A stretch of DNA of 64,000 nucleotides from Annulohypoxylon bovei var. microspora (Eukaryota; Ascomycota; Sordariomycetes; Xylariales; Hypoxylaceae): positions 282,095 through 346,094 of the forward strand of contig MU405234.1 in NCBI GenBank assembly GCA_022836615.1, written 5' to 3'. The position numbers were made by a program, and so were the translations under genes. Of the stretch, positions 32,818 to 43,597 are shown piece by piece. The notes beneath the pieces are model-generated. The model saw only the letters and a list, made by a program, of their open reading frames with translations. It was not told the DNA's origin and did not search any database. How positions within the stretch are numbered: position 1 is the first letter of the stretch; each line of letters starts with the position of its first letter.

Positions 32818-35800
32818 TCATAAAACAAAGACCGGCTCTGCAAATTCCTCCACTTTTTGCATCTCCCGAATCCTCCCGCGATGCTTATTTCTCCCGTCCT
32901 TAGCTTTCAAGCGCAGTATGATTGTTCTGGGGGTGTTCAGAAAGGAAGTCATGGTAAGCTCCGCCGCAATAGCTTGATCTGGCTTTCGTGCCAGAACGAA
33001 AATCTCTCTCTCGAATTTGTCGAAGAAGTAGATCTGCTTGTCTTGTAAGCTCTGAGGTAATAGTCCCGGCGCCGAACATAAGACGATGAAGGTTTGCATA
33101 AGCGATATTCTATTTTGCCATGCGTCATTTGTCTTTGGACACAGGATTTTCTTGGTCTCTAGACATCGAGTTGACATATATGCGAAGGTGGCGCAGTCTT
33201 CAGAGTCGGCTAGTACATTAGCCCAAGCATGGTCATTTTGACAAGGGATTTTGAAACAGCGGAAAATCTCTTGTCCCCAGAAGCATGCGACTACTAACTT
33301 GCCCTGGTTTATACCTGTAGGCTCAAGGGCGTGTAGGATAATCCTTATCATCCGTATGATTGTTTCCTCAACTTTCATATCTGAATTGAAACGAAACTCG
33401 AGTTGACATAAGAAGTCGTTGAAGTTTGGTCTTCGAAGCGCCTCAATAATACCGAGATTTTTCAGTTTATCCCAAATACCACGATCGCCCTTAGTGGTAT
33501 TATAAATAGAGAGGAAGATATCCAGTAAGTCTGCAACGACTTCACGAAGCGGAACTCTTCGAGCAACGCCCGTGCAATAGCTTATTTGTAAACCCCAGGA
33601 TTCCTCGAGGAAGAATACCAATGTCTTATCATCTTGCTGCAATCGACATTGCTTCAGAGTTTGGCCCCGTATTCTAGACCAGGTATGATTTACCTGTACT
33701 ATTGCATAACTACCAGCCTGCAGACCTACTTGCCATTCGGCATCCTCCCAGTATGGCTTGTGTGTTCCAAGCTGTTCGAGATGGTGAGGACATCTTGTCC
33801 AACACTGCTCTATTTTAGTCTTGCAGCCTTCATTCCACGTAACTAGAGAACCAATCACCAATTGAGTGTCTGGTAAAATGCGCACAGGTTCAGGTGGTAC
33901 GACGGGTGGGACTTGACTCCAGTGGAAAATGCGTTTCTCTGTATCAGAACACCAAATAGTACCTGAACCGAGCTGGATTGCTGATACATGGCTTGGATTG
34001 TCTTTGCGAACGATGAACCCGCCAGGCCCCCAAGTATCGAGAAGATCGCCAATGTTTGTGCTGACGAAGAACTTTTGCTCCGTATCGCTTACTCGATCGT
34101 CAGCAGGTTGTGGCTGCCCAAATGTGATTACCCGATCATGAATCATTTCGCCTATACATGCAAGGTTGACCAGTTCAACGCTGATGCTATCGGTTGGAAA
34201 TTTTCGGGTGCCTTGCAGACATATTGTCTTGAGCTCTGTATCTAGGAAAAAAGGCTGGATCGACCCGATATGAGCCTGCGCGTACGAAACGAAGCCTACG
34301 CATAAGACCTGTGTGGCCAGGGCGCATAGATGCAGAGATGTTTCTGCGTCTCTGTCGACGTTGGAAACTGTCGTTTGCGCGACAAGTTGAACTATTTCTG
34401 AGGCGTGACTAGCAGCCTCGGACAGTCCTTCGAAGGTTCCCTTGCTACTGACCTCCTTTCGGAGGATTGAAAGCATATTGAATGCTAATTCTAGGGGAAT
34501 TCGACGTAGCTCCACTGGATTAGGAAAGGAACCCCCTGCTTCAGGCCGTACAGCAACTGTGAAGCAGTTGCAACACAATCCGAAATCTTGAATCTTGCTC
34601 GCGGCTATGCAGAATCTCGACAGTGCCTCACATATCCGAAGAAGTAAGGGTTGGTGGTATGGATCGTCATCTTTGTTTGGACCATAAGAGACGAAAGCTA
34701 CATTATTAGTTTGGAATTCGATAGACCCAGTCCAGGCCTGCTTGTTTCGAGACTGTGGACTGACTCCAGCTATGCCACACAATTCATGCACTAGCTGTGT
34801 AACGTTTTCATTGTCTGCTGTAGTGTGTGATTCGGTGGTCCGACTCCACGATGGGAATCCTTCGCTTAATGAATTATCTAGGAGATGATGTGCGCAATTC
34901 GTTAAATGAAAGTTTGGCTGTATATGAGACTGGCCATACTGGTTTGGTTCGAAAAAGATCCAAGGGGAGTCATTATATTGCTCGAATATGAGATCAGCTA
35001 TTTCGTTCGAATTGTAACCGAACTCTTTTAACTCCTTGAGCCATGAATATTCACCAACTGTAATTTGATCGAACTTGGTCGTGATTAATTTGCGGAGGGA
35101 TTTTGCATTACTTGCTTCGAGAGCGTCCTTAATAGTCTGTGGTGGATGATAGAGCTCTTTTAGATCCCGACAAAAAGATCGAAATGGAGTCCCAGATGTC
35201 ACCAAATTTGATATCGAGTCTGGCCGGTTTTCTGTAATAGCTGGAAATGCATCTGTTTCGATTTCTTCTGTCTTGAACGATGTGATAGGCCCATGATACG
35301 ACGTGTTTGGGGATTTTGGAGTCATATTCGAGGTTACTACCGGACGCGTTGAGCTAATATAGTTAAAAAGAGCAGAGCTCCCCTTATGATAGTGCTTTAC
35401 TATAAGTAGTGTCACCTTCCGACGTTCAGTGAGAGACTGGAGAAGCCGAAATGTTCGAGATTGAAGACTGTCCTGGGTTTCATTACTTAGAGCTTCGAGA
35501 AACTTCTCTAGAAGGCGAAGATGGTTACCAAGGAACGGTTCCTCTTGGCCGGTTCGAAAAGCGTCAAGGTATAATGGTCTTAAAACCGGATTCGTGATGA
35601 GTATCTCAGCAAAAATTTCCGACGGAAAGCGACCATCCGATTCAGCAGCGAAATTGGCGATTCTAGTTGTCAAAGCGCTGGTTGAAATGTGAGGAGAAAC
35701 ATCAAATATGTCGGATATGTCATCATTAATCTCATTTTCGACATTGTCCTTTTCCTCCTCCTTGTATGGGTGCTGTTCTCCGCCCGTTGCGCCTTCATCA

Positions 35801-37896
35801 ATAGCACCGTGTTTTGGTGGTATCTGGTTAATATTCTTAGATATTTTAATTGAAGCAGCCCGGAGGACATCGTCATATTCCCCATCTAAGACATCCACGT
35901 TAGCTCCATGGTCTAGGAGCACTTTGATGACATCTGCGTGTCCTTCATGTAAAGCAGCCTGGAGGGCATTGCCGTATTTTCCACCTTGGGCATTTATGTT
36001 AGCTCCATTATCTAAGAGTATACGGAGAACAACTATATGTCCTTCGTGGGAAGCAGCTTGGAGGGCACTGCCAAATAATCCGACCCGCGCATTCACATCG
36101 GCACCCTTGGTTATTAATATATTGACGAGGTTTGCGTGGCCTGCATGTGAAGCTGCTTGCAGGGCATTGCCATACAGCCCGCCCCACGCTTTCACATTGG
36201 CACCTTTCTCTATAAGCACCTTGGCGAGAGTTGTGTGGCCTGCATGGGAAGCAGCTTGGAGGGCATTGCCATAAACCCCGCCTCGTGCATTTATGTTGGC
36301 ACCTGCCCGGAGAAGATTCTGTACATATCGAACAAGCCCTCCAAGCGACGCATAGTATAAGACGGGTGGTGGCATCTTATATTCATCATCGTTTCTCCAC
36401 GGGTCGTCCGGGCTGTATAGCTGATAGCAAATACTCAATGAATTTTTGGACGCAAAGAATCGAAAGATTGAGCTTTGATCTGCATCTTCATTCACGGCAG
36501 CGTGAACCATCCAATATTGTGCAGCGTACTGTGCCATTGGGTAGATCCGTCTGACTTCCTCTACTGGGACTCGCCCCACCGGAAGATTACGCCCGAGCTG
36601 TAATAAGTATGCTAAGCAGACTTCTGCAATAGATGTATTGGCAGCTCTTTGCCTCAGTTCCCCACCCCCCTTTGAAATCAGATACTCTTTGACAGAGCAA
36701 TGTGCGAGTTTGATTTCTTCCATAGATTCATTACTTCTGTCGGTGGCAATTACTATTAAATTGGGATGGTATCTTGAGATGTCTCCTAGTTCGACAAATC
36801 TATTATCTGGGTTGAAATGGGGTGTACTGGCTGGGTTTACTGCTATGGCGTCAATGACTTCGTGGACATGTAGCGGCCGTTCGGAATAGGTCAAGAATTG
36901 TAGAATCCGCGTCACGAAAGGCTGAAACTTTAGAGGTACACTCTCCAAGTAGTGTTTGTACGTCTCCTCTAGTGCCTTTGGGAAATATTCGAGAGTCTTT
37001 TCCATGGTATGGTAATAAGGACGCTTTTGAAGCTCATCAAGCTTATATGAAACATAGCGGAACCTGTACTTTGTAAGTAATTGGCCCTAAGATTTGGATT
37101 GGAGGATCTTACATCCCATCCGCTTTCTTTACTAGAGTAGTTTCAATTTCGCCCTGTACACGTTCAACTTGAGCTAGACTTCTCATGTTGAGGACTCTCG
37201 TGTGGATATATGTGCGTATGTCTTCCTCAATCAAGTCACTTCGGATAGGGAAAATGTCTTGACTGCGGGCATATCTCTCGATGTTCGCTTTGATATCATG
37301 TTCCCGTCGACTCGCAACAAAAATGTGGATGTTCATTTGCATTTTCCGGAGATTTTCAATCCACGTAAGCACTTCTATTGATTGGTCTTTGTTGCTTCTA
37401 GTGCACTCATCAACTGCGTCAAGGATGATCCAAACCTCACCGGCTTGTTGAACCATGTCCTGGAAAGTCATACATAGCGACTCGAGGCTCGGTTGTCTTC
37501 GACTATCTTTGCATGCTAGGTAGAGAGAGTCTAAATGAGCTTGAGCATCATTTCTCTTCCCATAGAGTTGAGCAATAAGAGATCGAAGCATATCATCATA
37601 GGTTTGTTGGCGAGGGTGTAGGGTGTCGAAATAAAAGTAAATGACATTGCTAGATTGTGTGTTTTCGAGGTCTTCGATAACAGTGGAAGACAGAATCGTC
37701 TTTCCACATCCAGGAATCCCGTTCAGCCAAAGGAAAGAATTGCTCTTCGACTTCCAGGCTGAATATGTTGGGTGTTGTAGGAACCAAGAGCCCGACTTAG
37801 GATGGCGAAGATCTAGCGCTCTGTTCAAACTGACAGATGGGTCAGACGGTGAGAGCCAATCCCAAATGTGGTTGAAAGTGGGTTTTTCATCTTTAG
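32818..37896 (-). pseudogene. NACHT-ankyrin part of a fungal NLR, cut off from its start by a frameshift repeat
   Basis: Exons 37896-37113 and 37063-32818 join through a GTAAGA...ACAG intron (phase 2). No in-frame ATG lies near the 5' end, so this part depends on the PNP exon upstream. A NACHT NTPase comes first: P-loop NGIPGCGKT, Walker B WIILDAVDEC. A winged-helix-like region follows with PLHVHEVIDAI. Then come about five ankyrin repeats with almost identical cores (YGNALQAASHAGH, KGANV). The final 1000 or so residues are an uncharacterised region with an NHLRLLEKFLEAL helix. Fungal NLRs of this layout act as heterokaryon-incompatibility or innate-immunity sensors. The 1395-residue last stretch has no stop, so selection has probably acted until recently. 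Confidence 0.8.
35880..36315 (-). repeat. near-identical ankyrin repeat array
   Basis: About four to five 102-bp units encode 34-residue ankyrin repeats with near-constant cores (YGNALQAASHAGH and variants, then a GANV/GANI-type turn). Variation falls mostly at a few positions between cores. Highly similar repeats in fungal NLRs are known to exchange and change copy number, giving variable recognition surfaces. Confidence 0.75.
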
Positions 37897-37992
37897 CTAT
37901 TTGATTGTTAACGGGGAAAATCCCAGTGTATTATGGGATAGTTGGCTGCCCTAGGAAATTCGATTGCTTACTATCAGGAAAGATTTTGTATA

Positions 37993-38052
37993 GTCTCCTC
38001 TCAGCCTCTACCGTCTCCTCTCAGCCTCTACCGTCTCCTCTCAGCCTCTACC
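37993..38052 (-). repeat. perfect 3 x 20-bp tandem repeat breaking the NLR reading frame
   Basis: Three identical copies of a 20-mer (plus strand GTCTCCTCTCAGCCTCTACC) lie end to end. On the minus strand the first copy codes EVEAERR and the next reads CGG-TAG, a stop at 38030-38028. With one copy the frame would run on through RRLYKIFPD, splice at GTAAGC (intron 37971-37897) and enter the NACHT exon in phase. The spliced CDS would then be 6030 nt, divisible by three. With three copies it is 6070 nt and out of frame. Four copies would again be in frame. Confidence 0.9.
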
Positions 38053-39011
38053 TCCTTTGGTGTGATATCATCGACAAGATCCTTCGCGTAGGCAACTGCC
38101 GCCGTGGCTGCGTAGCGCTCCCATGTCGTGTTATTATGCGTATCACAGTAGTTGCATATGCCACGAATGACAAGGCAGGGGAGATCATTCATCAGTCTTG
38201 CAGCTCCCATCTCAAAGCATAGAATGTCCCCTTCAGCCGCAAGTTGATCCCGGACTTGGGCATCCCGAATTGACCTCACTCCCGATGCAAGGCGCCCATA
38301 ATGTATCATAGGGTTATCCTTATTTTCGGATCGTGGACTTCTCGAGATCAACATAGATTCACCGTCGCCACATACTGCTGCACAACTTTCTTTATCGCTT
38401 CCAGCGTGAGTAAACTCGGACATATAAAGCCTGTCAGTGCTAGGGTCCGGTCGTTGATACCAATATTGTAGCCCCGGGTTTTTGCTAAGGATTGTCGCGA
38501 TGGTGTCTTCAAGTTCGTGGTCTTTGCTTTCGTATTTGACTCGAAGCTTTTGTATCGCTTCCTGTATCGGCATCGGCGGAGGGCACAAAGATCCAGTGAT
38601 GGTAAGTATCTTGCTCTCTATAAGTATTTCATGGTCATACTGAAGCACACTTTTGCTACCGTTACTGGCGAAGCCGACTATAACGTCGCCTAGGCGAATG
38701 TCTTCGCGCGGACTAGATGTACTGCCGGCGATGCCCACTAATAAACAGACTCGTACGTTCTGAAACTTGTATAAGAAGTCTCGAACAACATTCGCAGCAG
38801 AGACAAATCCATATTGCGAAGATGACTGCAAGATAAGAACAACATTGTGCTTCCCAATCCGACCTAAGGTACAAATGCTGCTATCGTCAGACTCGTCAGA
38901 CTCCCCAAAGTCCGGCTGTTCATGCTCTTCGTCAAGGGATATTCGAGCGGTTAAGTATGCGTCATTTCCTGTACAGATCCAGCCGACTTTGTAGGCGTCA
39001 GGGTTCGGCAT
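38028..39011 (-). CDS. PNP/UDP-phosphorylase domain protein (truncated NLR N-terminus)
   Basis: As it reads, this is a 327-aa protein (MPNPDAYKVGWICTGNDAYL) consisting of one nucleoside phosphorylase-type domain, ending at TAG 38028 inside the 20-bp repeat. Family features are the GRIGKHNVVLI and LLVGIAGS segments, the EDIRLGDVIVG strand, and late in the domain DILCFEMGAARLMNDLPCLV then RGICNYCD. This is the fungal NLR type, which starts with phosphorylase-like effector domains that in related bacterial and fungal systems cleave nucleotides or nucleosides. The stretch KEVEAERR normally leads into the linker before NACHT. The residue set looks intact, so the domain could still act alone. It is divergent to the Atg16 gene. 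Confidence 0.85.
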   Translation of the reverse strand: MPNPDAYKVGWICTGNDAYLTARISLDEEHEQPDFGESDESDDSSICTLGRIGKHNVVLILQSSSQYGFVSAANVVRDFLYKFQNVRVCLLVGIAGSTSSPREDIRLGDVIVGFASNGSKSVLQYDHEILIESKILTITGSLCPPPMPIQEAIQKLRVKYESKDHELEDTIATILSKNPGLQYWYQRPDPSTDRLYMSEFTHAGSDKESCAAVCGDGESMLISRSPRSENKDNPMIHYGRLASGVRSIRDAQVRDQLAAEGDILCFEMGAARLMNDLPCLVIRGICNYCDTHNNTTWERYAATAAVAYAKDLVDDITPKEVEAERRR

Positions 39012-39694
39012 GGCACGACCATAGGAGTAAGGACATTCGTTAGGAAAATAGCATATAATGGCAATGAATGATGCTTGTTGATTGTAGATACTGAGTAGAT
39101 GCGTGGTAGCAACGCTTTCTGGAATGTTTCCTGTAAAATGAAGAATAATCCGTGGCCCGTGGGATCGTTCACACGAGGCTGTGGTTGCCTCCTTGTCAGA
39201 AGTCTGGTCTGTTGGGGGGATTAGTCATCGAAGGAAAAGGGCCATTCTGGTATGACAGGTATGCAGGTATGTATACTGCGATCCATAGCGAGTGGACTTT
39301 TATTAGAGCTCCTCGCGTAACCACGTTGTATCCCCCAGATAGTAGGTGGGGTAAAAGGGTGTTGTATTGTTCTAAGTAGAGCTTTGTAGGAGCTTTTTAT
39401 AAGAAATATTATATTGGATATATCTCTTTCACGGTACGAGTCGCACCTTCCTACCTACCTAGATTATTAGCGATAGTTATCGGGTATTTATGGGTCTCAT
39501 TAAGCTTACATTGTTTGTACCTACCCCTCCAATCCAGACCTAATGCCTTCAGCTGCGACTGGGGAATGTGGAACCTCACCTCCTTAGGTACCTACCTGTA
39601 CCTACCTACCTAGGTACTTACCACTCAGTATTTAAAACCTGCACATCATTTTCTTAATGTCGCAAATGACATTATTATGTAGAACGAGACCACC
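39012..39694. other. divergent promoter region (NLR / Atg16)
   Basis: No gene. The stretch 39,575-39,625 is a dense array of TACCTACCTAGGTA-type motifs, directly upstream of the Atg16 start; similar motifs occur near 39,450-39,470. Confidence 0.5.
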
Positions 39695-40435
39695 ATGCCC
39701 GACTGGCGAAGTGATTATCTCAATTCCCTGCAGGAAGCAGAACGGAATAGCCCTGTGAACAAGGATCTCGTCCAAGCCTGTTAGTGACTCCCTTCTGCTT
39801 ATTTTTGGTTCCTCAGCCTTTCTGACAGACGTGTCCGTAGGCTCCCAACTCGCAGATCGTGTAGCCGCCCTCGAGGCCGAGAAGACTGTGTGGAAAACAT
39901 CGGGGAAACAGCAGCTGTTATCGGAAAAGCCATCGTCGGGAAAAGCTACCGCTACAACCGAAACGACAAATTCCGATTCGAGTGTCGCCCAGCTGAGGTT
40001 GAATCTCGCCGAGGCGCTACGGTCGAAGGGCCAGCTACAGAGCAGACTTAAAACCGCCGAAGACGAATTGCAGAAGTTGCGGACGAAGACCAAGGTTGAT
40101 ACGAAGCGTATCAGTGACCTTACAATCGAGAGAAATAGTATTGCGGCGAAGCTAGGGGATCGCAACGAGGAGCTAATTGGCAAGAATAAGATGTTAAAGG
40201 TACGAATCAACGATAAACTAGACAGGCATATTGTGCTGCGACTAATATGTAGCTATAGGATATCCAGGACGAGAACCTGACTCTCAATATCCAGCTGGAC
40301 GTCACCGAGCAGAAAGCTGCAAAACTCACTGCCGAGAATAAGGATCTAGTGAAGAGGTGGATGGAACGAATGAGGCACGAGGCTGATGCCATGAATATGG
40401 AGAACGAAGCACCAAGCAGTAAGACTCGGAGGTGA
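39695..40435 (+). CDS. ATG16: autophagy protein Atg16
   Basis: Three exons (39695-39779, 39841-40199, 40259-40435) with GTTAGT and GTACGA donors and GTAG and ATAG acceptors, all in phase; 206 aa. The N-terminus MPDWRSDYLNSLQEAE is the Atg5-binding segment of fungal Atg16, directly followed across the splice by CSQLADRVAALEAEK. The rest is a long coiled coil, by which Atg16 dimerises. It has no WD40 domain, as expected in fungi. With Atg12-Atg5 it forms the E3-like complex that conjugates Atg8 to phosphatidylethanolamine at the growing isolation membrane. Convergent with DOT1, with a gap of about 240 bp. Confidence 0.93.
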
Positions 40436-40674
40436 TGACCCGGCATAACACAAGAAATATCAGCTCCCTATATTGTAACGCGGCACTCTATTTATAAAGC
40501 CTAGCCTAGACCTGTATAGTAAGTACCTTTTATCATGTTTTATTGGTATCCTTTCAGTAACGCTCATCTATGCAAATATGGTATCCTAACTCGCTCTTGT
40601 CTACCCACTACCCAAAGTCTACCCAGACAAAAATCTTGCTGACTCCTTCCTTAGATCCCTTGGTATTTCCGACC

Positions 40675-42182
40675 TCACTTTTTAGTCGATATGTAGTAGT
40701 CGCCCTCCGCGGCTGCCCAACTGACCCAATTTTCGTGATATCGGTAGTGCTGGACGTCGAGGATACTGTTGGCGACATCGTTGACGGCGGTTTTGTTCTC
40801 GTGGACGAAGGACTTCAACGATATGATCTTGCAGCCCTTCTTCAAATCTAGGAACATGTTTATAAGGGCATCATTAAGAGTAGAAGTGAAGGCCTTGTTG
40901 TTGACAAGTAATACATCCGCCTCCTTCAACTTTTCCATGATCTTAGCGCTAGCTCGGAAGTCGCCCCTCTCGAGATGAACCCTCCCATGCGCTACACCCC
41001 ATTGAAGACATCGAGCTCTAAATTCCTTTTCTTGTGCTTCGGCAAGGTTGCAGGCGTTCTCCATTATTTCGCAACCATAACTTCTACAGCCAATTTCAAG
41101 TGCGGCCTGAAGTACGACATTGCCTACCCCGGACCCGAGATCTATGAACACTTGGTCGGAAGTCATCTTCGTTTGCTCGACGAGCATCTTGGTGATGAAT
41201 GGGTGCAGCAGTTCTCCGTAGACGTTGTCGCTTCCCATCTCGTACTTGGTAAGCATTTCTACCTTGGGTGCGACAGTACGGTCGTACACCTGGGTCAGGA
41301 TAAATGACACCAGACTAGGCGGGAGATGGTGCAGTTTTTGTATATTCTTCTCTACTGTGCCATTCTCAACCAACTCTAATAGCTTGTCGTTGTAGTTCTG
41401 AAGTGCTGTCCTGAATACAGGAACATCTCTATATTTCTCGCTTATTGCACGCTCCATCTGTCTTCTGAAGCTACCGTTGTGATCGATGAAAGGTTTCGCT
41501 TCGTCATCGGTGAGATATGTCTCGGCTACGTGCTCTACGACCGCCAAAATGTCTTTAACAGCGTCGATCTTATCTTTCTGCCATATTAACTCGTACCTTC
41601 CAACTAATTAGCTTATTCAACAGTGCCACTAGACGATCGACAGCCTTACCTCTCACGTTTGCACCGTGACGGATATTGCAGCTCAATCGCGACCTCTTCC
41701 GGTTTGGCGCCTTGGATCGGCGGGCATTTTGTAGCGACAGAAGCAATATCCGCCGCGTGGATGATGCGCGAATCCCTAATCTCGCTGCCGAATGCCTTCT
41801 TATGGCGCAGCTTACGATTTAGATCGGCAGATCTCTCCTCGCTGCGTCGCAATCGCTTGCGAAAGGGATCGCTATCCTCGTCCTCAGACTCCGAGTCGTT
41901 CCCAAAGGCGGGCGAATCTCGCGGGGTGCTGGTCACGGCCTTGCGCTTTCGTGCAATAGCTCCCCGCCTCTCGTCGGAAGAGGACGGATACGGCGACGCG
42001 CTCTTGGGCCGCGACAATCGAGGGTTCGGCGAGAGGCGGGGTGACGCGGAGTACTGGCTCGAAGACGTGCGCGGGCCATTCGGGGTCAGACCGAGTCGAG
42101 GCTTGCTGGAGACGACTACTTTTTCTATGCGGATGTCCTGAGGCGCCGCTTTGAGTTTGGACTTCTGGTTAAAAATACCCAT
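40675..42182 (-). CDS. DOT1: histone H3 lysine-79 methyltransferase Dot1
   Basis: Two exons, 42182-41650 and 41596-40675. The intron is 41649-41597 (GTAAGG...GAAG, phase 2); 484 aa. The N-terminal 180 residues are basic and Ser-rich with an acidic ESEDEDSD patch, probably for nucleosome and nuclear binding. The DOT1 fold follows: DNVYGELLHPF (motif D1-like), then SAM-binding DLGSGVGNVV at about residue 330 with the acidic GCEIMENA strand. VLLVNNKAFT is the conserved VNN(F) catalytic loop. The C-terminus reads WVSWAAAEGDYYISTKK. It methylates H3K79 for telomeric silencing, checkpoint and repair. The length is shorter than yeast Dot1 (582 aa) but normal for filamentous fungi. Confidence 0.95.
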
Positions 42183-43597
42183 CGTTTTCTTGCTAACGGT
42201 GGCGCGGGACGAGCGCGCGCGGTAGGGTGGGGATTACGTTATACCAAGGGATAATAAAATGTGTAAGATATGTTTAACCTAGAAGTTTCTTTCTTTCTTT
42301 TTTTCCTTTTTTTTTCTCTCTCTAGAGAGATATATTATGTATTTAAATATTTTTGCGAAAAAGAGAGTGACTTAAATCTCCACGGTGAGGCTCTAACGCA
42401 ATGCATAAAATGAACGGAGAAAAGAAGTGCGACGCAATATTTGAAGAGGAAGGGTGTGACGAGGCGAGGAAGAGAGAAAAAAAGGTGACTGGATTGATCG
42501 ATTGATTGAATTATTCTAGGCAGGTGAGGCCTGGAGGGCCTAGGGACATTGGAAAGTACTATGTACGTAGTCCTGTACCGTACGAATTAGGTATGAGGCG
42601 GAATCGGTTTGTCTTTCGCCCCACTTTCCCTACCGACCTGAGCTTGTTGAAGCGGGACGATAGGCTGCGTTAGGCGGCCTACTAAAAAGCTTGGCGACCG
42701 GTTGCCTTGCATCGGACAATTATGAGTACCTACCTACCTACACTAGTAAAACCTTGTCCTCGCTTAGGTAACCACATAATGACATGCATTATGTGACGAT
42801 TACCAATGACATGGCACGTGCTACACTTGACATGATACCTATTCTTTCAGCTGAGTTCTACTCTTGAACTACGTATGCTCGATAATTATTGTTTCATTGT
42901 TTCACAAATGTGTTTTATCTATTCATGACTCTTCCATCACGGCCAATGGAAGAGTAAAATCATTTCTATCTGATAATATGCACGATCAGTGAGATCCCGA
43001 GGCCGTGGTTCTGTGCGGCTACTCCGCGACCACCGTACTACACCTAGAAGAACTCTTTGTGTGTTCTAGATGTCGATATCGACTTGTCAGACAAGCAATG
43101 GTGCTCAGAAAGGCCGTCGGGCACGGATAGTGCCGTAGCCCCGCGCCTGTCGAGTTATCCGACAATGACTTTACGAAGCGAAATTATCAACTACTTCGAC
43201 TCTCGTTAAAGATGAAAGGCTCTTCGGAGGCTTGAAAGGGCTAGTTTATTTATATGATATGCCACGTCAGATTTCACTATTGTATAGTTATTATCTTGGT
43301 TCCAATTCCTCCAAGACGAGGCAAAAAGCTCCAAGCCAATAATGGCAGTCCTCTATCAAAGCCAAGCTTGGCGGAAATATTACCGGAATGGGAAATCCGT
43401 CAAGGACCCTTTTAACGCCTGCTTTGATATTGTTGCTTAGAAGTAGAGGAGCAAACACAACAATGAAGCTTTATTCTCTGAGTTGCTAATATGACCAGCG
43501 ATAGTGCCCTCGTGATAGATGTTTGCTAGGGATATTCCCTAAGAACAAAATTCTTAATTTGTCTAAGACTATCATAGACCATTTCTAGGTCATCAAA
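42183..43597. other. intergenic between DOT1 and the Crh-like gene
   Basis: Divergent promoter region of 1.4 kb. It shows a pyrimidine-rich and CTCTCTCTAGAGAG patch near 42,285-42,332 just upstream of DOT1, and a CTACCTACCTAC patch near 42,728. No gene or RNA is recognised. Confidence 0.5.

Noticed and set aside
37109..37828. NACHT exon as an independent gene
   Set aside because: Its apparent start is TTG, it begins inside the NACHT linker, and both its ends splice in phase to neighbouring exons; it belongs to the larger NLR gene.
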